A stretch of 64,000 nt of DNA, taken from NCBI RefSeq assembly GCF_005221305.1, contig NZ_CP039887.1:1612001-1676000 (forward strand), written 5' to 3'. Position 1 is the stretch's first letter. Every line of letters begins with the position of its first letter. The notes under the pieces are model-generated. The model searched no databases, had not been told where the DNA came from, and was given only the letters and a program-made list of their open reading frames with translations. Shown piece after piece: positions 15,363 to 24,821 of this stretch. The translations under genes were made by a program, and so were the position numbers. This stretch comes from Neisseria subflava (lineage in GTDB: Bacteria; Pseudomonadota; Gammaproteobacteria; Burkholderiales; Neisseriaceae).

Positions 15363-16910
15363 TTATGCTTGGTAAGCGTAAGAAGATTTGAAAGATTTCA
15401 TGGCTTCGGTTAATGCTTTTTCGCTTTCGTCAGACATTGCGCCTGATGCATTAATCGCTTCCAGAACCTCAGGATGTTGCGTACGTACGAAACTCAAGAA
15501 TTCTGCTTCGAAAGCCAAGGCTTTGGATACCGGAACATCTGCGTAAGAACCGTTGTTAATCGCCCACAAAGTCAATGTCATTTCGGCAGTGTTCAATGTG
15601 CTGAATTGTTTTTGTTTCATCAATTCAGTAACCACTTCACCGTGTTGCAGCTGTTTGCGTGTTGCTTCGTCCAAATCGGAAGCAAATTGCGAGAACGCCG
15701 CCAATTCACGGTACTGTGCCAACGCCAAACGGATACCGCCACCCAGTTTTTTGATGACTTTGGTTTGTGCTGCACCACCCACGCGCGATACGGAAATACC
15801 GGCATTGATTGCAGGACGGATACCGGCGTTGAACAAGTCGGTTTCCAAGAAGATTTGGCCGTCTGTAATCGAAATTACGTTGGTTGGTACGAATGCTGAT
15901 ACGTCACCGGCTTGGGTTTCAATAATTGGCAACGCAGTCAGAGAACCGGTTTTGCCTTTTACTTCGCCATTGGTAAGCTTTTCAACTTCGTTTTCGCTGA
16001 CGCGAGCCGCACGTTCCAACAGACGGGAGTGCAGATAGAATACGTCGCCAGGATATGCTTCACGACCAGGAGGACGGCGCAATAGCAGGGAAATTTGACG
16101 GTATGCAACGGCTTGTTTAGACAAGTCATCGTATACGATCAGTGCATCTTCACCACGGTCACGGAAGAATTCACCCATGGTACAACCAGAGTAAGGAGCG
16201 ATGTATTGCAGTGCAGCGGCTTCAGAAGCAGTTGCAGCAACCACGATAGTATGTTCCATCGCGCCATGCTCTTCCAATTTGCGTACTACGTTGGCAATAG
16301 AAGATGCTTTTTGACCGATAGCCACATAAATACAGATAACGCCTGTACCTTTTTGGTTAACGATGGCATCCAATGCTACGGCAGTTTTACCGGTTTGACG
16401 GTCACCGATGATCAACTCACGTTGGCCACGACCAACCGGAACCATAGAGTCAATAGCTTTCAGGCCGGTTTGCATTGGTTGGTCAACCGATTTACGCGCA
16501 ATCACACCTGGTGCAATTTTTTCGATTGGAGCAGTCAATGTTGTGTTGATTGGACCTTTACCATCGATAGGACGACCCAATGCATCAACCACGCGGCCAA
16601 CCAGTTCACGACCGATCGGCACTTCCAAAATACGGCCGGTACAGGTAACTGTATCGCCTTCTTTAATGTGTTCGTACTCACCCAACACTACGGCACCAAC
16701 GGAGTCACGCTCCAAGTTCATGGCCAGACCGAAAGTGTTACCGGGGAATTCGAGCATCTCACCTTGCATCGCGTCTGACAAGCCATGAATGCGCACAATG
16801 CCGTCTGTAACAGAAACAACAGTACCACGGGTACGCACTTCTGCATTGACGGACAGATTTTCGATTTTGGCTTTAATCAAATCGCTAATTTCAGCAGGAT
16901 TAAGCTGCAT
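15363..16910 (-). CDS. atpA: ATP synthase alpha subunit
   Basis: The 515-residue non-catalytic nucleotide-binding F1 subunit, alternating with beta in the hexamer. It has the P-loop GDRQTGKT, the ALIVYDDLSKQAVAYRQISL Walker B region, the RRPPGREAYPGD signature and SRVGGAAQTK near the C-terminal domain. AGGAGAG precedes the start at MQLNPAEISDLI. It lies 10 bases after atpH and 24 bases before atpG. Confidence 0.98.
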   Translation of the reverse strand: MQLNPAEISDLIKAKIENLSVNAEVRTRGTVVSVTDGIVRIHGLSDAMQGEMLEFPGNTFGLAMNLERDSVGAVVLGEYEHIKEGDTVTCTGRILEVPIGRELVGRVVDALGRPIDGKGPINTTLTAPIEKIAPGVIARKSVDQPMQTGLKAIDSMVPVGRGQRELIIGDRQTGKTAVALDAIVNQKGTGVICIYVAIGQKASSIANVVRKLEEHGAMEHTIVVAATASEAAALQYIAPYSGCTMGEFFRDRGEDALIVYDDLSKQAVAYRQISLLLRRPPGREAYPGDVFYLHSRLLERAARVSENEVEKLTNGEVKGKTGSLTALPIIETQAGDVSAFVPTNVISITDGQIFLETDLFNAGIRPAINAGISVSRVGGAAQTKVIKKLGGGIRLALAQYRELAAFSQFASDLDEATRKQLQHGEVVTELMKQKQFSTLNTAEMTLTLWAINNGSYADVPVSKALAFEAEFLSFVRTQHPEVLEAINASGAMSDESEKALTEAMKSFKSSYAYQA

Positions 16911-16920
16911 GAAAACTCTC

Positions 16921-17454
16921 CTAATTTGTCATAGTCGCATACAAAGCATTCAGTTTGCCTTGTACGGACAAATCCAAGACCTGATCACCCACTTCTACTT
17001 TGATGCCGCCGATTAATTCAGGGGCAACTTTAGCTACCACATCCAATTTGCTGTTGAAGCGTTTTGTCAGGATATCGGTAACATCGGCCAGCTGCTGAGA
17101 ACTGAGCTCATACGCGCTGTAAATTACTGCCGATTTCGTATTGTTGTGTATCAAGGTCAAATCTTGATATTGGGCATAAATTTCCGGCAATACCAGCAAA
17201 CGCTTTTGCTCGGCCAAAACGGTAATGAAATTTGCCAATTCGACATTTTTGATACCGACAAGACCTTTGAGCGTTTCTGCTTTTTCGGAAGCTTCCGTTT
17301 CCGGTTGCTCGATGAAAGCAATGACTTTCTCATCTTGAACAACCGCTGCGAGTTCTTTCAGTTCACCCAACCAAGACTCGATTTGGTTTTTTTCCTGAGC
17401 CAGACTAAACAATGCTTTCGCATAAGGTCTGGCAATCGTTGCGAACTCTGCCAT
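16921..17454 (-). CDS. atpH: ATP synthase delta subunit
   Basis: The 177-residue delta subunit joins the peripheral stalk to the top of F1. The family start (MAEFATIARPYAKALFSLA) and C-terminal signature (LDVVAKVAPELIGGIKVEVG, then VLDLSVQGKLNAL) are clear. It is 4 bases from atpF upstream and 10 from atpA downstream, so translation is probably coupled. Confidence 0.97.
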   Translation of the reverse strand: MAEFATIARPYAKALFSLAQEKNQIESWLGELKELAAVVQDEKVIAFIEQPETEASEKAETLKGLVGIKNVELANFITVLAEQKRLLVLPEIYAQYQDLTLIHNNTKSAVIYSAYELSSQQLADVTDILTKRFNSKLDVVAKVAPELIGGIKVEVGDQVLDLSVQGKLNALYATMTN

Positions 17455-17458
17455 AAGA

Positions 17459-17929
17459 TTACAGCTCCTGTTTTAAGGTACTGAGCAAATCTGCATGTTT
17501 GGAAGCATCAACTTCCTTACGCAAGATAGATTCCGCACCTTTAACAGCCAGTGTAGCAACCTGTTCGCGCAACACTTCGCGCGCACGGTTAACTTCTTGC
17601 TCCACATCAGCTTTTGCTTGGGCTGCAATGCGTGCTGCTTCATGAGAAGCTTGCTCTTTGGCTTCTTCTACAATTTTTGCAGCACGTTTTTCGGCGTTGG
17701 CAACCATTTCGGTTACCTGATTACGCCCTTCGGCCATAAGTTCTGCAACTTTTTTCTCTGCCTGCTCAAAATCGCTCTTACCGCGCTCGGCAGCAGCCAA
17801 GCCCTCGGCGATTTTTGCGGCACGCTCATCCAATGCTTTGGCAATCGGAGGCCATACGAATTTCATCGTAAACCAAACCAAGCCAAAGAAAACCAGGATT
17901 TGCGCAAATAAGGTTGCATTAATATTCAC
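17459..17929 (-). CDS. atpF: ATP synthase b subunit
   Basis: The 156-residue b subunit forms the peripheral stalk. One N-terminal membrane helix (about residues 6-26: LFAQILVFFGLVWFTMKFVW) is followed by a long charged coiled coil. It lies between atpE and atpH, as in E. coli. The ribosome-binding sequence is weak. Confidence 0.97.
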   Translation of the reverse strand: MNINATLFAQILVFFGLVWFTMKFVWPPIAKALDERAAKIAEGLAAAERGKSDFEQAEKKVAELMAEGRNQVTEMVANAEKRAAKIVEEAKEQASHEAARIAAQAKADVEQEVNRAREVLREQVATLAVKGAESILRKEVDASKHADLLSTLKQEL

Positions 17930-18002
17930 GTTACTTAACCTTCGTATCTGGGTTAATCAAACAGACCATAAGCCTGTATCTGAACGGATCGCTCCGTCTT
18001 GA

Positions 18003-18239
18003 TTACGCAGCACCAAACGGGTTAACGAAGGCGAACAACAGGGCAATAGCCACACCGATCAAGAAGGCCGCGTCGATCAGACCAGCAATCAAGAACAGTT
18101 TGGTTTGCAGAGGACCGATCAGCTCAGGTTGGCGAGCAGAAGATTCCAAGTATTTAGAACCAACCATTGCGATACCGATAGAGGCACCCAATGCACCCAA
18201 GGCAACGATCAAACCACATGCGATAGCAATCAAACCCAT
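18003..18239 (-). CDS. atpE: ATP synthase c subunit (rotor ring)
   Basis: The 78-residue proteolipid that forms the Fo rotor ring: two hydrophobic helices joined by a polar loop (SSARQPEL). The ion-carrying carboxylate is Asp56 in GLIDAAFLIG. No glutamate-based sodium-binding pattern is seen, so proton coupling is the likely mode. TTAAGGAG gives a strong ribosome-binding site, as expected for a subunit needed in many copies; 63-73 base gaps separate it from atpB and atpF. Confidence 0.97.
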   Translation of the reverse strand: MGLIAIACGLIVALGALGASIGIAMVGSKYLESSARQPELIGPLQTKLFLIAGLIDAAFLIGVAIALLFAFVNPFGAA

Positions 18240-18302
18240 TTTTAAACTCCTTAAGATAGTAAAGGTTAAACTACAAAAACAAACTACGAAAAAACTACTT
18301 GA

Positions 18303-19169
18303 TTAGTGTGCATCATGCGCTTGTCCGATGTATACGAACGCCAACGCCATGAAAATAAATGCCTGCAAGGTGATAACCAAAATGTGGAAAATCGCCCAAG
18401 CCAAACCGGCAATCAGGTGGAACACAAATAAAATTGGATCCAAAGTCTCGATACTGCCGGTTGACGCCCATGCACCACCCAACAAAGCAATCAGCAGGAA
18501 CACCAGCTCACCGGCATACATATTACCAAACAACCGCATACCGTGGGATACGGTTTTGGACAAAAACTCTACCAAGTTCAACAGAAAGTTGGCCGGAGCG
18601 AGCATCGGGCCAAAAGGTGCGCTGAACAATTCGTGAATCCAACCGCCAAAGCCTTTGATTTTGATATTGTAATAAATACATACCAACAATACGCCGATTG
18701 CCAAAGCCAAAGTCGTATTCAAGTCAGCAGTCGGTACAACGCGCAACAGTGCATGATGATTACCGGTAACGCCTTGCCATACCATCGGCAGCAAATCAAC
18801 CGGCAACATATCCATGGCGTTCATCAGGAAAATCCAGACAAACAGGGTCAAACCCAAAGGCGCAACGGCTTTACGCGATTGTTCGTTATGAATAATACTC
18901 TTACACATGTTATCCACGAATTCGAACAAAATTTCAACAGCTGCTTGAAAACGACCAGGCACGCCAGCCGTTGCTTTTTTGGCACCGCGCCACAAAAGGA
19001 AGCTGCCGATTACGCCTAACAGAACAGCAAAAAAGATTGCATCAAGGTTAATGAACGAAAAATCAGCGATGTTTTTCAGTCCTTGACCCTGAGTAACATC
19101 CGACATACTGGTCAAGCTTTGCAAGTGGTGCTTGATGTAGTCGGCAGCGGTCATAGTTTCACCTGCCAT
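18303..19169 (-). CDS. atpB: ATP synthase a subunit
   Basis: The 288-residue Fo stator subunit that carries the proton half-channels. It is a multi-span membrane protein; the essential Arg lies in LSKTVSHGMRLFGNMYAGE, and the C-terminal FHILVITLQAFIFMALAFVY is the last helix. The start overlaps the end of atpI by 11 bases, implying translational coupling. A second in-frame Met (sixth residue) is an alternative start. Confidence 0.96.
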   Translation of the reverse strand: MAGETMTAADYIKHHLQSLTSMSDVTQGQGLKNIADFSFINLDAIFFAVLLGVIGSFLLWRGAKKATAGVPGRFQAAVEILFEFVDNMCKSIIHNEQSRKAVAPLGLTLFVWIFLMNAMDMLPVDLLPMVWQGVTGNHHALLRVVPTADLNTTLALAIGVLLVCIYYNIKIKGFGGWIHELFSAPFGPMLAPANFLLNLVEFLSKTVSHGMRLFGNMYAGELVFLLIALLGGAWASTGSIETLDPILFVFHLIAGLAWAIFHILVITLQAFIFMALAFVYIGQAHDAH

Positions 19170-19512
19170 AGTGTTTCACTCTCAACAATACTAAAAAAAC
19201 CAAATGACTGACACTGAGTAACCCCAATAAGAATGGGAAAAATACCAGCGATTGATGCCATATCGCAAAAACGACCGACATAGATACCAGCGACAGCACT
19301 ACTTTTAAAACCTCTCCACCGACAAACATTGAACTTTGCAGATCGGGATTTCGTCGGGAAAACTTTAAAAGTAAAACTGCAACCAGGGTAGGTAAAATGT
19401 ACGAAAATCCTCCCGCCAAAGCAGAGAGGAAGCCGGGCAACCCGGAAAATAACGCACAAACAACTGAAATTATTAACAATACAATCACTTGCAATGGGAC
19501 TATCCGATTCAT
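19159..19512 (-). CDS. atpI: ATP synthase subunit I (AtpI)
   Basis: A 117-residue protein with four membrane segments. AtpI leads proteobacterial atp operons and assists c-ring assembly or magnesium uptake; it is not part of the finished enzyme. It is the first gene of the operon, downstream of a consensus-like promoter, and overlaps atpB. The start at 19512 (MNRIVPLQVIVLLI) is preferred to frames reaching further upstream over the promoter. Confidence 0.9.
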   Translation of the reverse strand: MNRIVPLQVIVLLIISVVCALFSGLPGFLSALAGGFSYILPTLVAVLLLKFSRRNPDLQSSMFVGGEVLKVVLSLVSMSVVFAIWHQSLVFFPFLLGLLSVSHLVFLVLLRVKHYGR

Positions 19513-19544
19513 TGTACTTCACACCCCAAAACGCAAGGTAAATT

Positions 19545-19573
19545 AATATAATCAAGAAGTTTGTTAACGTCAA
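19545..19573 (-). promoter_or_regulatory. Sigma-70-type promoter of the atp operon
   Basis: On the minus strand TTGACG (19568-19573) and TATATT (19545-19550) are separated by exactly 17 bases, 33 bases before the atpI start. Each hexamer differs from consensus at one position. Confidence 0.7.
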
Positions 19574-19743
19574 GCAATATGTTAATCTTTGTGAACCTTT
19601 CACAGATAAATGATTAACACATATAAAACAAATCTTTGCAGGAACGGAGTTTAACACAAATTACATGTTGCTACACAGATTTTACAGAAGATTTTGATTT
19701 GTATTGTAAACATCTGTACGACCAGTCCTTTTATCAAAAATTC

Positions 19744-19775
19744 AGGCCGTCTGAAAAACTTTTTTCAGACGGCCT
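19744..19775. terminator. Uptake-sequence hairpin after parB
   Basis: AGGCCGTCTGAAAA and TTTTTTCAGACGGCCT form a near-perfect stem 16 bases past the parB stop, separating parB from the atp promoter. Confidence 0.85.
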
Positions 19776-19790
19776 CTGTTTATAAAACCG

Positions 19791-20651
19791 TTAAAACTCT
19801 TGATTAATGCCTAACTGTTTCAGCAGGTATTCAAATGTTTCCGGCGTATCAAAATGCAGTACGATTTTGCCTTTTTTCTGATTGCTGGTTTTGACTTCGG
19901 CATTGACACCCAAACGCTCGGTCAGGGCATCATTAATACGGCGGATATCCGGGCTAATAGTTTTGGCTGCTTCCGGCTTGGCTTTTTGATGCGCCAACTG
20001 GCTGCGGCGTTCTACCTCGCGCACCGACCAACCGTTTTTGACAGCTTTTTGCGCCAACTCCAATTGGTCAACCACATGCAAGGTCAGCAACGCACGGGCA
20101 TGACCCATTTCCAGACGGCGTTGATAAAGCATTTCCTGAACCGGCTCAGGCAGGCTCAGCAGGCGCAGGCTGTTAGAGATGGCACTACGGCTTTTACCGA
20201 CGGCTTTTGCGATGGTTTCGTGAGTCAGGCCGAATTCGTCGGCAAGGCGTTTCAAACCTTGCGCTTCTTCAATCGGATTGAGGTTTTCACGTTGCAGGTT
20301 TTCAATCAAACCCATGGCTAACGCGGTTTCATCGCTAATGGTTTTGATAACGACGGGAATTTCGGTCAAACCGGCCAACTGGGAAGCGCGCCAACGGCGT
20401 TCGCCGGCAATCAATTCATATTGAGACAGACCACGTTCGCGTACGATAACCGGCTGGATAATACCTTGTGCCTTGATGGAATCGGCCAATTCCTGCAAAG
20501 CTTCGTCATCAATTTGCACACGCGCCTGATAACGGCCGGGCTGAATATCGGCGATGGCAACCGTTGTCAGGCGGTCGCTACTACTGCTGTCCACTGCATT
20601 GGAAATCAGCGAATCCAAACCGCGTCCCAATCCACCTTTTGCTTTTGCCAT
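19791..20651 (-). CDS. parB: Chromosome partitioning protein ParB
   Basis: ParB binds parS sites near the origin and, as a CTP-dependent clamp, spreads to organise chromosome segregation. The 286-residue protein begins MAKAKGGLGRGLDSLI, the usual ParB start; an upstream ATG would add 27 unrelated residues. It has the N-terminal domain with GERRWRAS (CTP-binding motif), the helix-turn-helix (GLTHETIAKAVGKSRSAISN) and a C-terminal dimerisation region. No parA is next to it. parB next to atp genes is a familiar arrangement. AAAGGGAAA precedes the start. Confidence 0.95.
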   Translation of the reverse strand: MAKAKGGLGRGLDSLISNAVDSSSSDRLTTVAIADIQPGRYQARVQIDDEALQELADSIKAQGIIQPVIVRERGLSQYELIAGERRWRASQLAGLTEIPVVIKTISDETALAMGLIENLQRENLNPIEEAQGLKRLADEFGLTHETIAKAVGKSRSAISNSLRLLSLPEPVQEMLYQRRLEMGHARALLTLHVVDQLELAQKAVKNGWSVREVERRSQLAHQKAKPEAAKTISPDIRRINDALTERLGVNAEVKTSNQKKGKIVLHFDTPETFEYLLKQLGINQEF

Positions 20652-20752
20652 ATTGTTTTCCCTTTCAGACGGCCTCATTGTTGAAATGACGTATTCTATC
20701 GGATATTGCCGCTTTACGACAATTTGAATCACGATGATTTGACTATTGCCAT

Positions 20753-22537
20753 TTATTTACGGAGCGAAACCGCAAACACGCCCCTTAAAGCGTTGCTCAA
20801 GCGGATTTCTTCCGCGTTTTCCAACATGGCGCGCGTGATATGGGTTTCCTTGATTGTATCCGCACCTAAATATAACTGCGGCTGCTTCAATACCGCTTGG
20901 CGCATTACCCCGTTCAAAATATCCAAATCCAAAGACGGCGTGAGCCATTGTCCTTGATATTTAACGAACACATTACTTCTTCCGCCCTCTAACAACAGGC
21001 CATCTGAATTGAAAAACAGGCTGTCAAATGCCCCCTGCCCTTCTGCCGTTTTCCATGCTTGGTCAAAAATTTCACGGCGTGTGGTTTTGAAACGGCGCAG
21101 ATAATCTCGTTGACTTAATGTATGCTCACTCAAGATGACGTATTGTTGCCCATCCAATTCAGAAACAGCCGCATGGCTCAATGCAAGGCCGTCTGAAAAC
21201 AAAGCGGCTTTGATTCTAAATAACCCACTTGGCAACGCATCTATATAGTGTTGGATTTGCTCTGCCGCATTTTCAGACCAAGGCAGGTTGAGCGCTTGTG
21301 CCGAGCTGTTCAGACGGCCTAAGTGCAAATCGAGCAAACGGCATTGTTTGTCTTCCACGCGCATGGTTTCAAAAATACCGAAATCAGGCCGTAAGTCATT
21401 GAGGAAACGCGCTTTCCAACCGCACTCGCGATATTCGGCTTCAGGATCGCTATCAATCACAATCCCCGAACCCACGCCATAAATACCTTGATAAAGGCCG
21501 TCTGAAACCGGCTTCAGGGATAAGGTACGAATCACGACATTAAATACGCCTTCAAATCCCAAACCCGTATCGCACGGATGCAAAAAGCCGATGCTGCCTG
21601 TGTACAAACCGCGCGGTTCGGATTCAAGGGACTCAATAATCTGCATACTCATACGTTTGGGCGCGCCGGTAATACTGCCGCATGGGAAGGCTGCACGGAG
21701 AATATCAGCAACCGAAACATCAGGTAGCGCCTGCGCCTCGATGGCACTGGTCATCTGCCAAACACTGCCGAAACGGGAAACTTTAAACGGTTCAGGCACG
21801 CGTACTTTGCCCGTTTGCGCGATTTTGCCGAGGTCGTTTCGTAATAAATCGACAATCATCACATTTTCGGCGCGATTTTTTGGGTCGTTTTGCAATTCAA
21901 CGGCACGGCGTTCATCTTGTCCGTCATGAAGAATCGGCGCAGTGCCTTTCATCGGCTCGGTTGTGATCAGGCCGTCTGAATCGATTTTGAGGAAAAGTTC
22001 GGGAGAAAAACACAAAGTCCACGCTTCCTGCCCTGCCTCGTCGGGCAGACAAGACAAAACGGCATACGGCACAGGCTGGCGCAAGCGGCGGTAAAGCTGA
22101 ATCGGATTGCCGTAAGTTTGCAGGTGCAGACGTGCGGTGTAATTGATTTGATAGGTATCGCCGCGGCGGATGGCTTCGTGGATTTGGTTGATATGCTCGA
22201 GATAATCGGCTTCGGATACGGAGAATCGGGGAGTGGAGATGCCTGCTTCAAGGCCGTCTGAATGATTGGACAGCCAGCTTTCGGCATCGATTTCTGTACA
22301 AGTAGCAAACCAGTGCAAACGCAAATTGCCACTGCGCGCGGATGAAATATCCATCAGTGGCAATCCGAATTCGTAGTCTGCAAACAACACTGCATGCAGG
22401 CCTTTTTTCCAACCTGCCTGCAAAACATCATCCAACGACGCCAGTTCGTTATGATGAAAAAGGCAGCTTTCCACATGATTTTGATAGAGTTTTGCACGAC
22501 CGCTTAACGCATCGTCGAACAGGGCGAAATAAGGCAT
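20753..22537 (-). CDS. pabB: Bifunctional aminodeoxychorismate synthase I / aminodeoxychorismate lyase (PabB-PabC fusion)
   Basis: A 594-residue fusion for 4-aminobenzoate synthesis, the folate precursor. Residues about 90-370 are the chorismate-binding domain (VMIVDLLRNDLGKI, GSITGAPKRMSMQIIE); residues about 385-594 are a class IV PLP-dependent lyase (FGIFETMRV, LLLEGGRSNVFV). PabB makes aminodeoxychorismate from chorismate with glutamine amidotransferase PabA; the lyase half releases pyruvate and 4-aminobenzoate. pabA is not in the window. Several uptake sequences lie inside the gene. It is 101 bases upstream of parB. Confidence 0.92.
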   Translation of the reverse strand: MPYFALFDDALSGRAKLYQNHVESCLFHHNELASLDDVLQAGWKKGLHAVLFADYEFGLPLMDISSARSGNLRLHWFATCTEIDAESWLSNHSDGLEAGISTPRFSVSEADYLEHINQIHEAIRRGDTYQINYTARLHLQTYGNPIQLYRRLRQPVPYAVLSCLPDEAGQEAWTLCFSPELFLKIDSDGLITTEPMKGTAPILHDGQDERRAVELQNDPKNRAENVMIVDLLRNDLGKIAQTGKVRVPEPFKVSRFGSVWQMTSAIEAQALPDVSVADILRAAFPCGSITGAPKRMSMQIIESLESEPRGLYTGSIGFLHPCDTGLGFEGVFNVVIRTLSLKPVSDGLYQGIYGVGSGIVIDSDPEAEYRECGWKARFLNDLRPDFGIFETMRVEDKQCRLLDLHLGRLNSSAQALNLPWSENAAEQIQHYIDALPSGLFRIKAALFSDGLALSHAAVSELDGQQYVILSEHTLSQRDYLRRFKTTRREIFDQAWKTAEGQGAFDSLFFNSDGLLLEGGRSNVFVKYQGQWLTPSLDLDILNGVMRQAVLKQPQLYLGADTIKETHITRAMLENAEEIRLSNALRGVFAVSLRK

Positions 22538-22704
22538 GATGTATTATACAAATAGGCTGATTATACGCTGTTTTTACAAAAATTATCAAACAAGCCGAAA
22601 AAAATCGCTTATGTGTAATTTTATGTAGGCTAACACAGCATAAAGAGGTAAAATCAAGTCATACCACACCATATCATTTAAAACTTAATCGATAAGGAGA
22701 CTTT

Positions 22705-23634
22705 ATGGCAGACCACCAATTAGAACCGTTCGAGAATGTTGAACTGGGCGAGAAACAAGACCAGCTGCAAGTATTCGAAAAGGCTGTTTTGGAACACGAA
22801 GGACGCGGCACTGACGAAGATTCCAGCAGTGCACCGCTTCCTGCCAACTACCCGTACAAACAACGTATGCGCCGCTCTGTTTACGAAAAAGAAAAACAGA
22901 AGCTGCAAATCGAATTATTGAAAGTACAAAGCTGGGTTAAAGATTCCGGTCAGCGTATCGTCAGCCTGTTTGAAGGCCGCGACGCAGCCGGTAAAGGCGG
23001 TACCATCAAACGCTTTATGGAACACCTGAATCCTCGTGGCGCGCGCGTGGTTGCTTTGGAGAAACCAACCACTACCGAACGCGGCCAATGGTATTTCCAA
23101 CGCTACATCCAAAACCTGCCGACCGCAGGCGAAATGGTATTCTTCGACCGCTCATGGTACAACCGTGCCGGCGTAGAACGCGTAATGGGCTTCTGCGAAC
23201 CTAACGAATACCTGCTCTTCATGCGTCAAACCCCTGAATTGGAACGTATGCTTGTTGCCAGCGGCATCCATCTGTTCAAATTCTGGTTCTCCGTATCCCG
23301 TGAAGAACAACTCCGTCGCTTCATCTCCCGTCGTGACGACCCGCTGAAACACTGGAAACTGTCTCCAGTGGATATCCAGTCGCTCGACCGCTGGGACGAC
23401 TACACCGAAGCCAAAAACGCCATGTTCTTCCACACCCACACCGGCGACGCGCCTTGGGTCATCATCCGTTCCGATGACAAAAAACGTGCACGTTTGAACT
23501 GTATCCGCTACTTCCTGCATCAGCTGGACTATCCGGGCAAAGACGTGAAAGCCATCGGTAAAGTGGACGAGAAAATCGTTTTGGTTCCTGATACACGTTA
23601 CAAAGAAAAAACTGTCGATCTCGGACACGATTAA
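22705..23634 (+). CDS. ppk2: Polyphosphate kinase 2
   Basis: A 309-residue PPK2-family enzyme that transfers phosphate between polyphosphate and nucleoside diphosphates. Walker A GRDAAGKGG is at 91-99 and the Walker B-like MVFFDRSWYNR lies around 145-154; the lid with EEQLRRFISRRDDPLKHWKL follows. Length and motifs fit the one-domain class. AAGGAG precedes the ATG. The gene is monocistronic, ending at an uptake-sequence hairpin. ppk1 lies 11 kb away, so both polyphosphate enzymes are present. Confidence 0.93.
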   Translation: MADHQLEPFENVELGEKQDQLQVFEKAVLEHEGRGTDEDSSSAPLPANYPYKQRMRRSVYEKEKQKLQIELLKVQSWVKDSGQRIVSLFEGRDAAGKGGTIKRFMEHLNPRGARVVALEKPTTTERGQWYFQRYIQNLPTAGEMVFFDRSWYNRAGVERVMGFCEPNEYLLFMRQTPELERMLVASGIHLFKFWFSVSREEQLRRFISRRDDPLKHWKLSPVDIQSLDRWDDYTEAKNAMFFHTHTGDAPWVIIRSDDKKRARLNCIRYFLHQLDYPGKDVKAIGKVDEKIVLVPDTRYKEKTVDLGHD

Positions 23635-23650
23635 TTTGTAACCTTACCAA

Positions 23651-23683
23651 AGGCCGTCTGAAATTTCATCTTTCAGACGGCCT
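23651..23683. terminator. Uptake-sequence hairpin between ppk2 and the YhbP-like gene
   Basis: AGGCCGTCTGAAA and TTTCAGACGGCCT pair perfectly and can serve both convergent genes. Confidence 0.85.
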
Positions 23684-23687
23684 TTTC

Positions 23688-24122
23688 TTAATCCTCGCGA
23701 TTCCAGTACGTTTTTTGTGCGAATACCAATTTATTGTCAGTGAATTTCACACTGTCCAAATTCAATGCCCAAACATCGCTTTTCATTACTCTGGCAGCAG
23801 GATGCGCTTTGTAATACAAAGACTGCGCCGCTTTCAAATCCGCTTCATCCTCAATCAAAGCGGCAGTCGCCGCAAACTGAATGCCGCTGATTTTTGCGAT
23901 GCTATCAGGTTGTCCGGCAATGGTACCAGCTACTTTGGCTGACCGACTCATCATTCCGCCATGTTTCGTTTTCAAAGATGTCAGCACAATCAATCGGGCA
24001 TTCGCCTCATCAAACACATAAAAACAGCAAGCTGCCCAAACTTCGCCCTCTTCCGCAGCAGCAATACTGACGACATGATGATTGCTCAAAAACTTCACTA
24101 TATTGGCAGGAATCGTTTGCAT
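23688..24122 (-). CDS. YhbP-like (UPF0306) flavin-reductase-fold protein
   Basis: A 144-residue protein of the pyridoxamine-phosphate-oxidase-like split-barrel fold. Features are NHHVVSIAAAEEGEVWAACC, the LTSLKTKHGGMMSRSAKVAGTI strand-helix with the basic TKH, and YYKAHPAARVM. This matches the small YhbP group, thought to bind flavin or heme; the reaction is unknown. It is convergent with ppk2 and shares its terminator. A single uptake sequence lies between it and ubiX. Confidence 0.8.
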   Translation of the reverse strand: MQTIPANIVKFLSNHHVVSIAAAEEGEVWAACCFYVFDEANARLIVLTSLKTKHGGMMSRSAKVAGTIAGQPDSIAKISGIQFAATAALIEDEADLKAAQSLYYKAHPAARVMKSDVWALNLDSVKFTDNKLVFAQKTYWNRED

Positions 24123-24173
24123 GTTTTTTATCTTCCTTCTCAGTCGTAACTTATACTCAGGCCGTCTGAAACA

Positions 24174-24731
24174 TCAGCCCTGCCAGCGCGGCACATTGTT
24201 TTGAATGATACCGAACAAGTCCAAAGCATGAGAGACGCTGTGCGTAATCATATCTTCGATGGATTCAGGCTTCTGATATAAAGCCGGAACGGGAGGAAAC
24301 ACAATGCCGCCCATCTCTGTCACGCGGCGCATATTTTCAATGTGCGCCAAGTTTAACGGCGCTTCACGCACCATCAACACCAGCTTGCGCCGCTCTTTCA
24401 ACGTTACATCCGCCGCACGGCTGAGCAAATTATCGGCAAATCCATGAGCAACCGAAGCCAAAGTTTTCATTGAACACGGCGCAATCAACATTCCATCCGT
24501 CAAAAACGATCCACTGGCAATACTTGCCCCGACATTACGGACGGAATGCACGACATCCGCCAAAGCATAAACATCTTCCTTGGTGTAATCCGTTTCCAAA
24601 GCGCGGGTCATCTCCGCCCCTTGCGAAACCACCAAATGCGTTTCTACCTGATGCTCACGCAAAAGCTGTAAAGCCTTCACGCCATACTGAAAACCGCTGG
24701 CACCGCTGATGCCGACAACCAAACGCTTCAT
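24174..24731 (-). CDS. ubiX: Flavin prenyltransferase UbiX
   Basis: A 185-residue enzyme that attaches a dimethylallyl group to FMN, producing the cofactor used by UbiD decarboxylase in ubiquinone synthesis. It starts MKRLVVGISGASGFQYGV (Rossmann-like phosphate loop) and contains SGSFLTDGMLIAPCSMKTLA and RKLVLMVREAPLNLAHIENM, all conserved in UbiX. AGGGAAA precedes the ATG at 24731; a longer in-frame start adds 16 unrelated residues. No ubiD lies nearby. Confidence 0.92.
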   Translation of the reverse strand: MKRLVVGISGASGFQYGVKALQLLREHQVETHLVVSQGAEMTRALETDYTKEDVYALADVVHSVRNVGASIASGSFLTDGMLIAPCSMKTLASVAHGFADNLLSRAADVTLKERRKLVLMVREAPLNLAHIENMRRVTEMGGIVFPPVPALYQKPESIEDMITHSVSHALDLFGIIQNNVPRWQG

Positions 24732-24783
24732 TGTATTTCCCTGTCTCGGTCTAAAGATAAATGAAAGGCAGATTCTCAAGACG

Positions 24784-24808
24784 AAAAAATAACCGCTAAA
24801 AAGCGGTT
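24784..24808 (-). terminator. Terminator downstream of tRNA-Leu
   Basis: On the minus strand AACCGC-TTTTTA-GCGGTT is followed by ATTTTTT, a classic hairpin plus T run 13 bases past the tRNA 3' end. Confidence 0.85.
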
Positions 24809-24821
24809 AGATTTTCTAATG

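Noticed and set aside
19568..19640. Possible FNR or similar regulator site in the atp leader (TTTGTGAACCTTTCACAGA)
   Set aside because: Some inverted character, but the match to known sites is poor and it lies upstream of a good constitutive-looking promoter.
23641..23700. Uptake-sequence hairpins considered as small RNA genes
   Set aside because: The inverted pairs are fully explained by the known Neisseria habit of placing paired uptake sequences as terminators.
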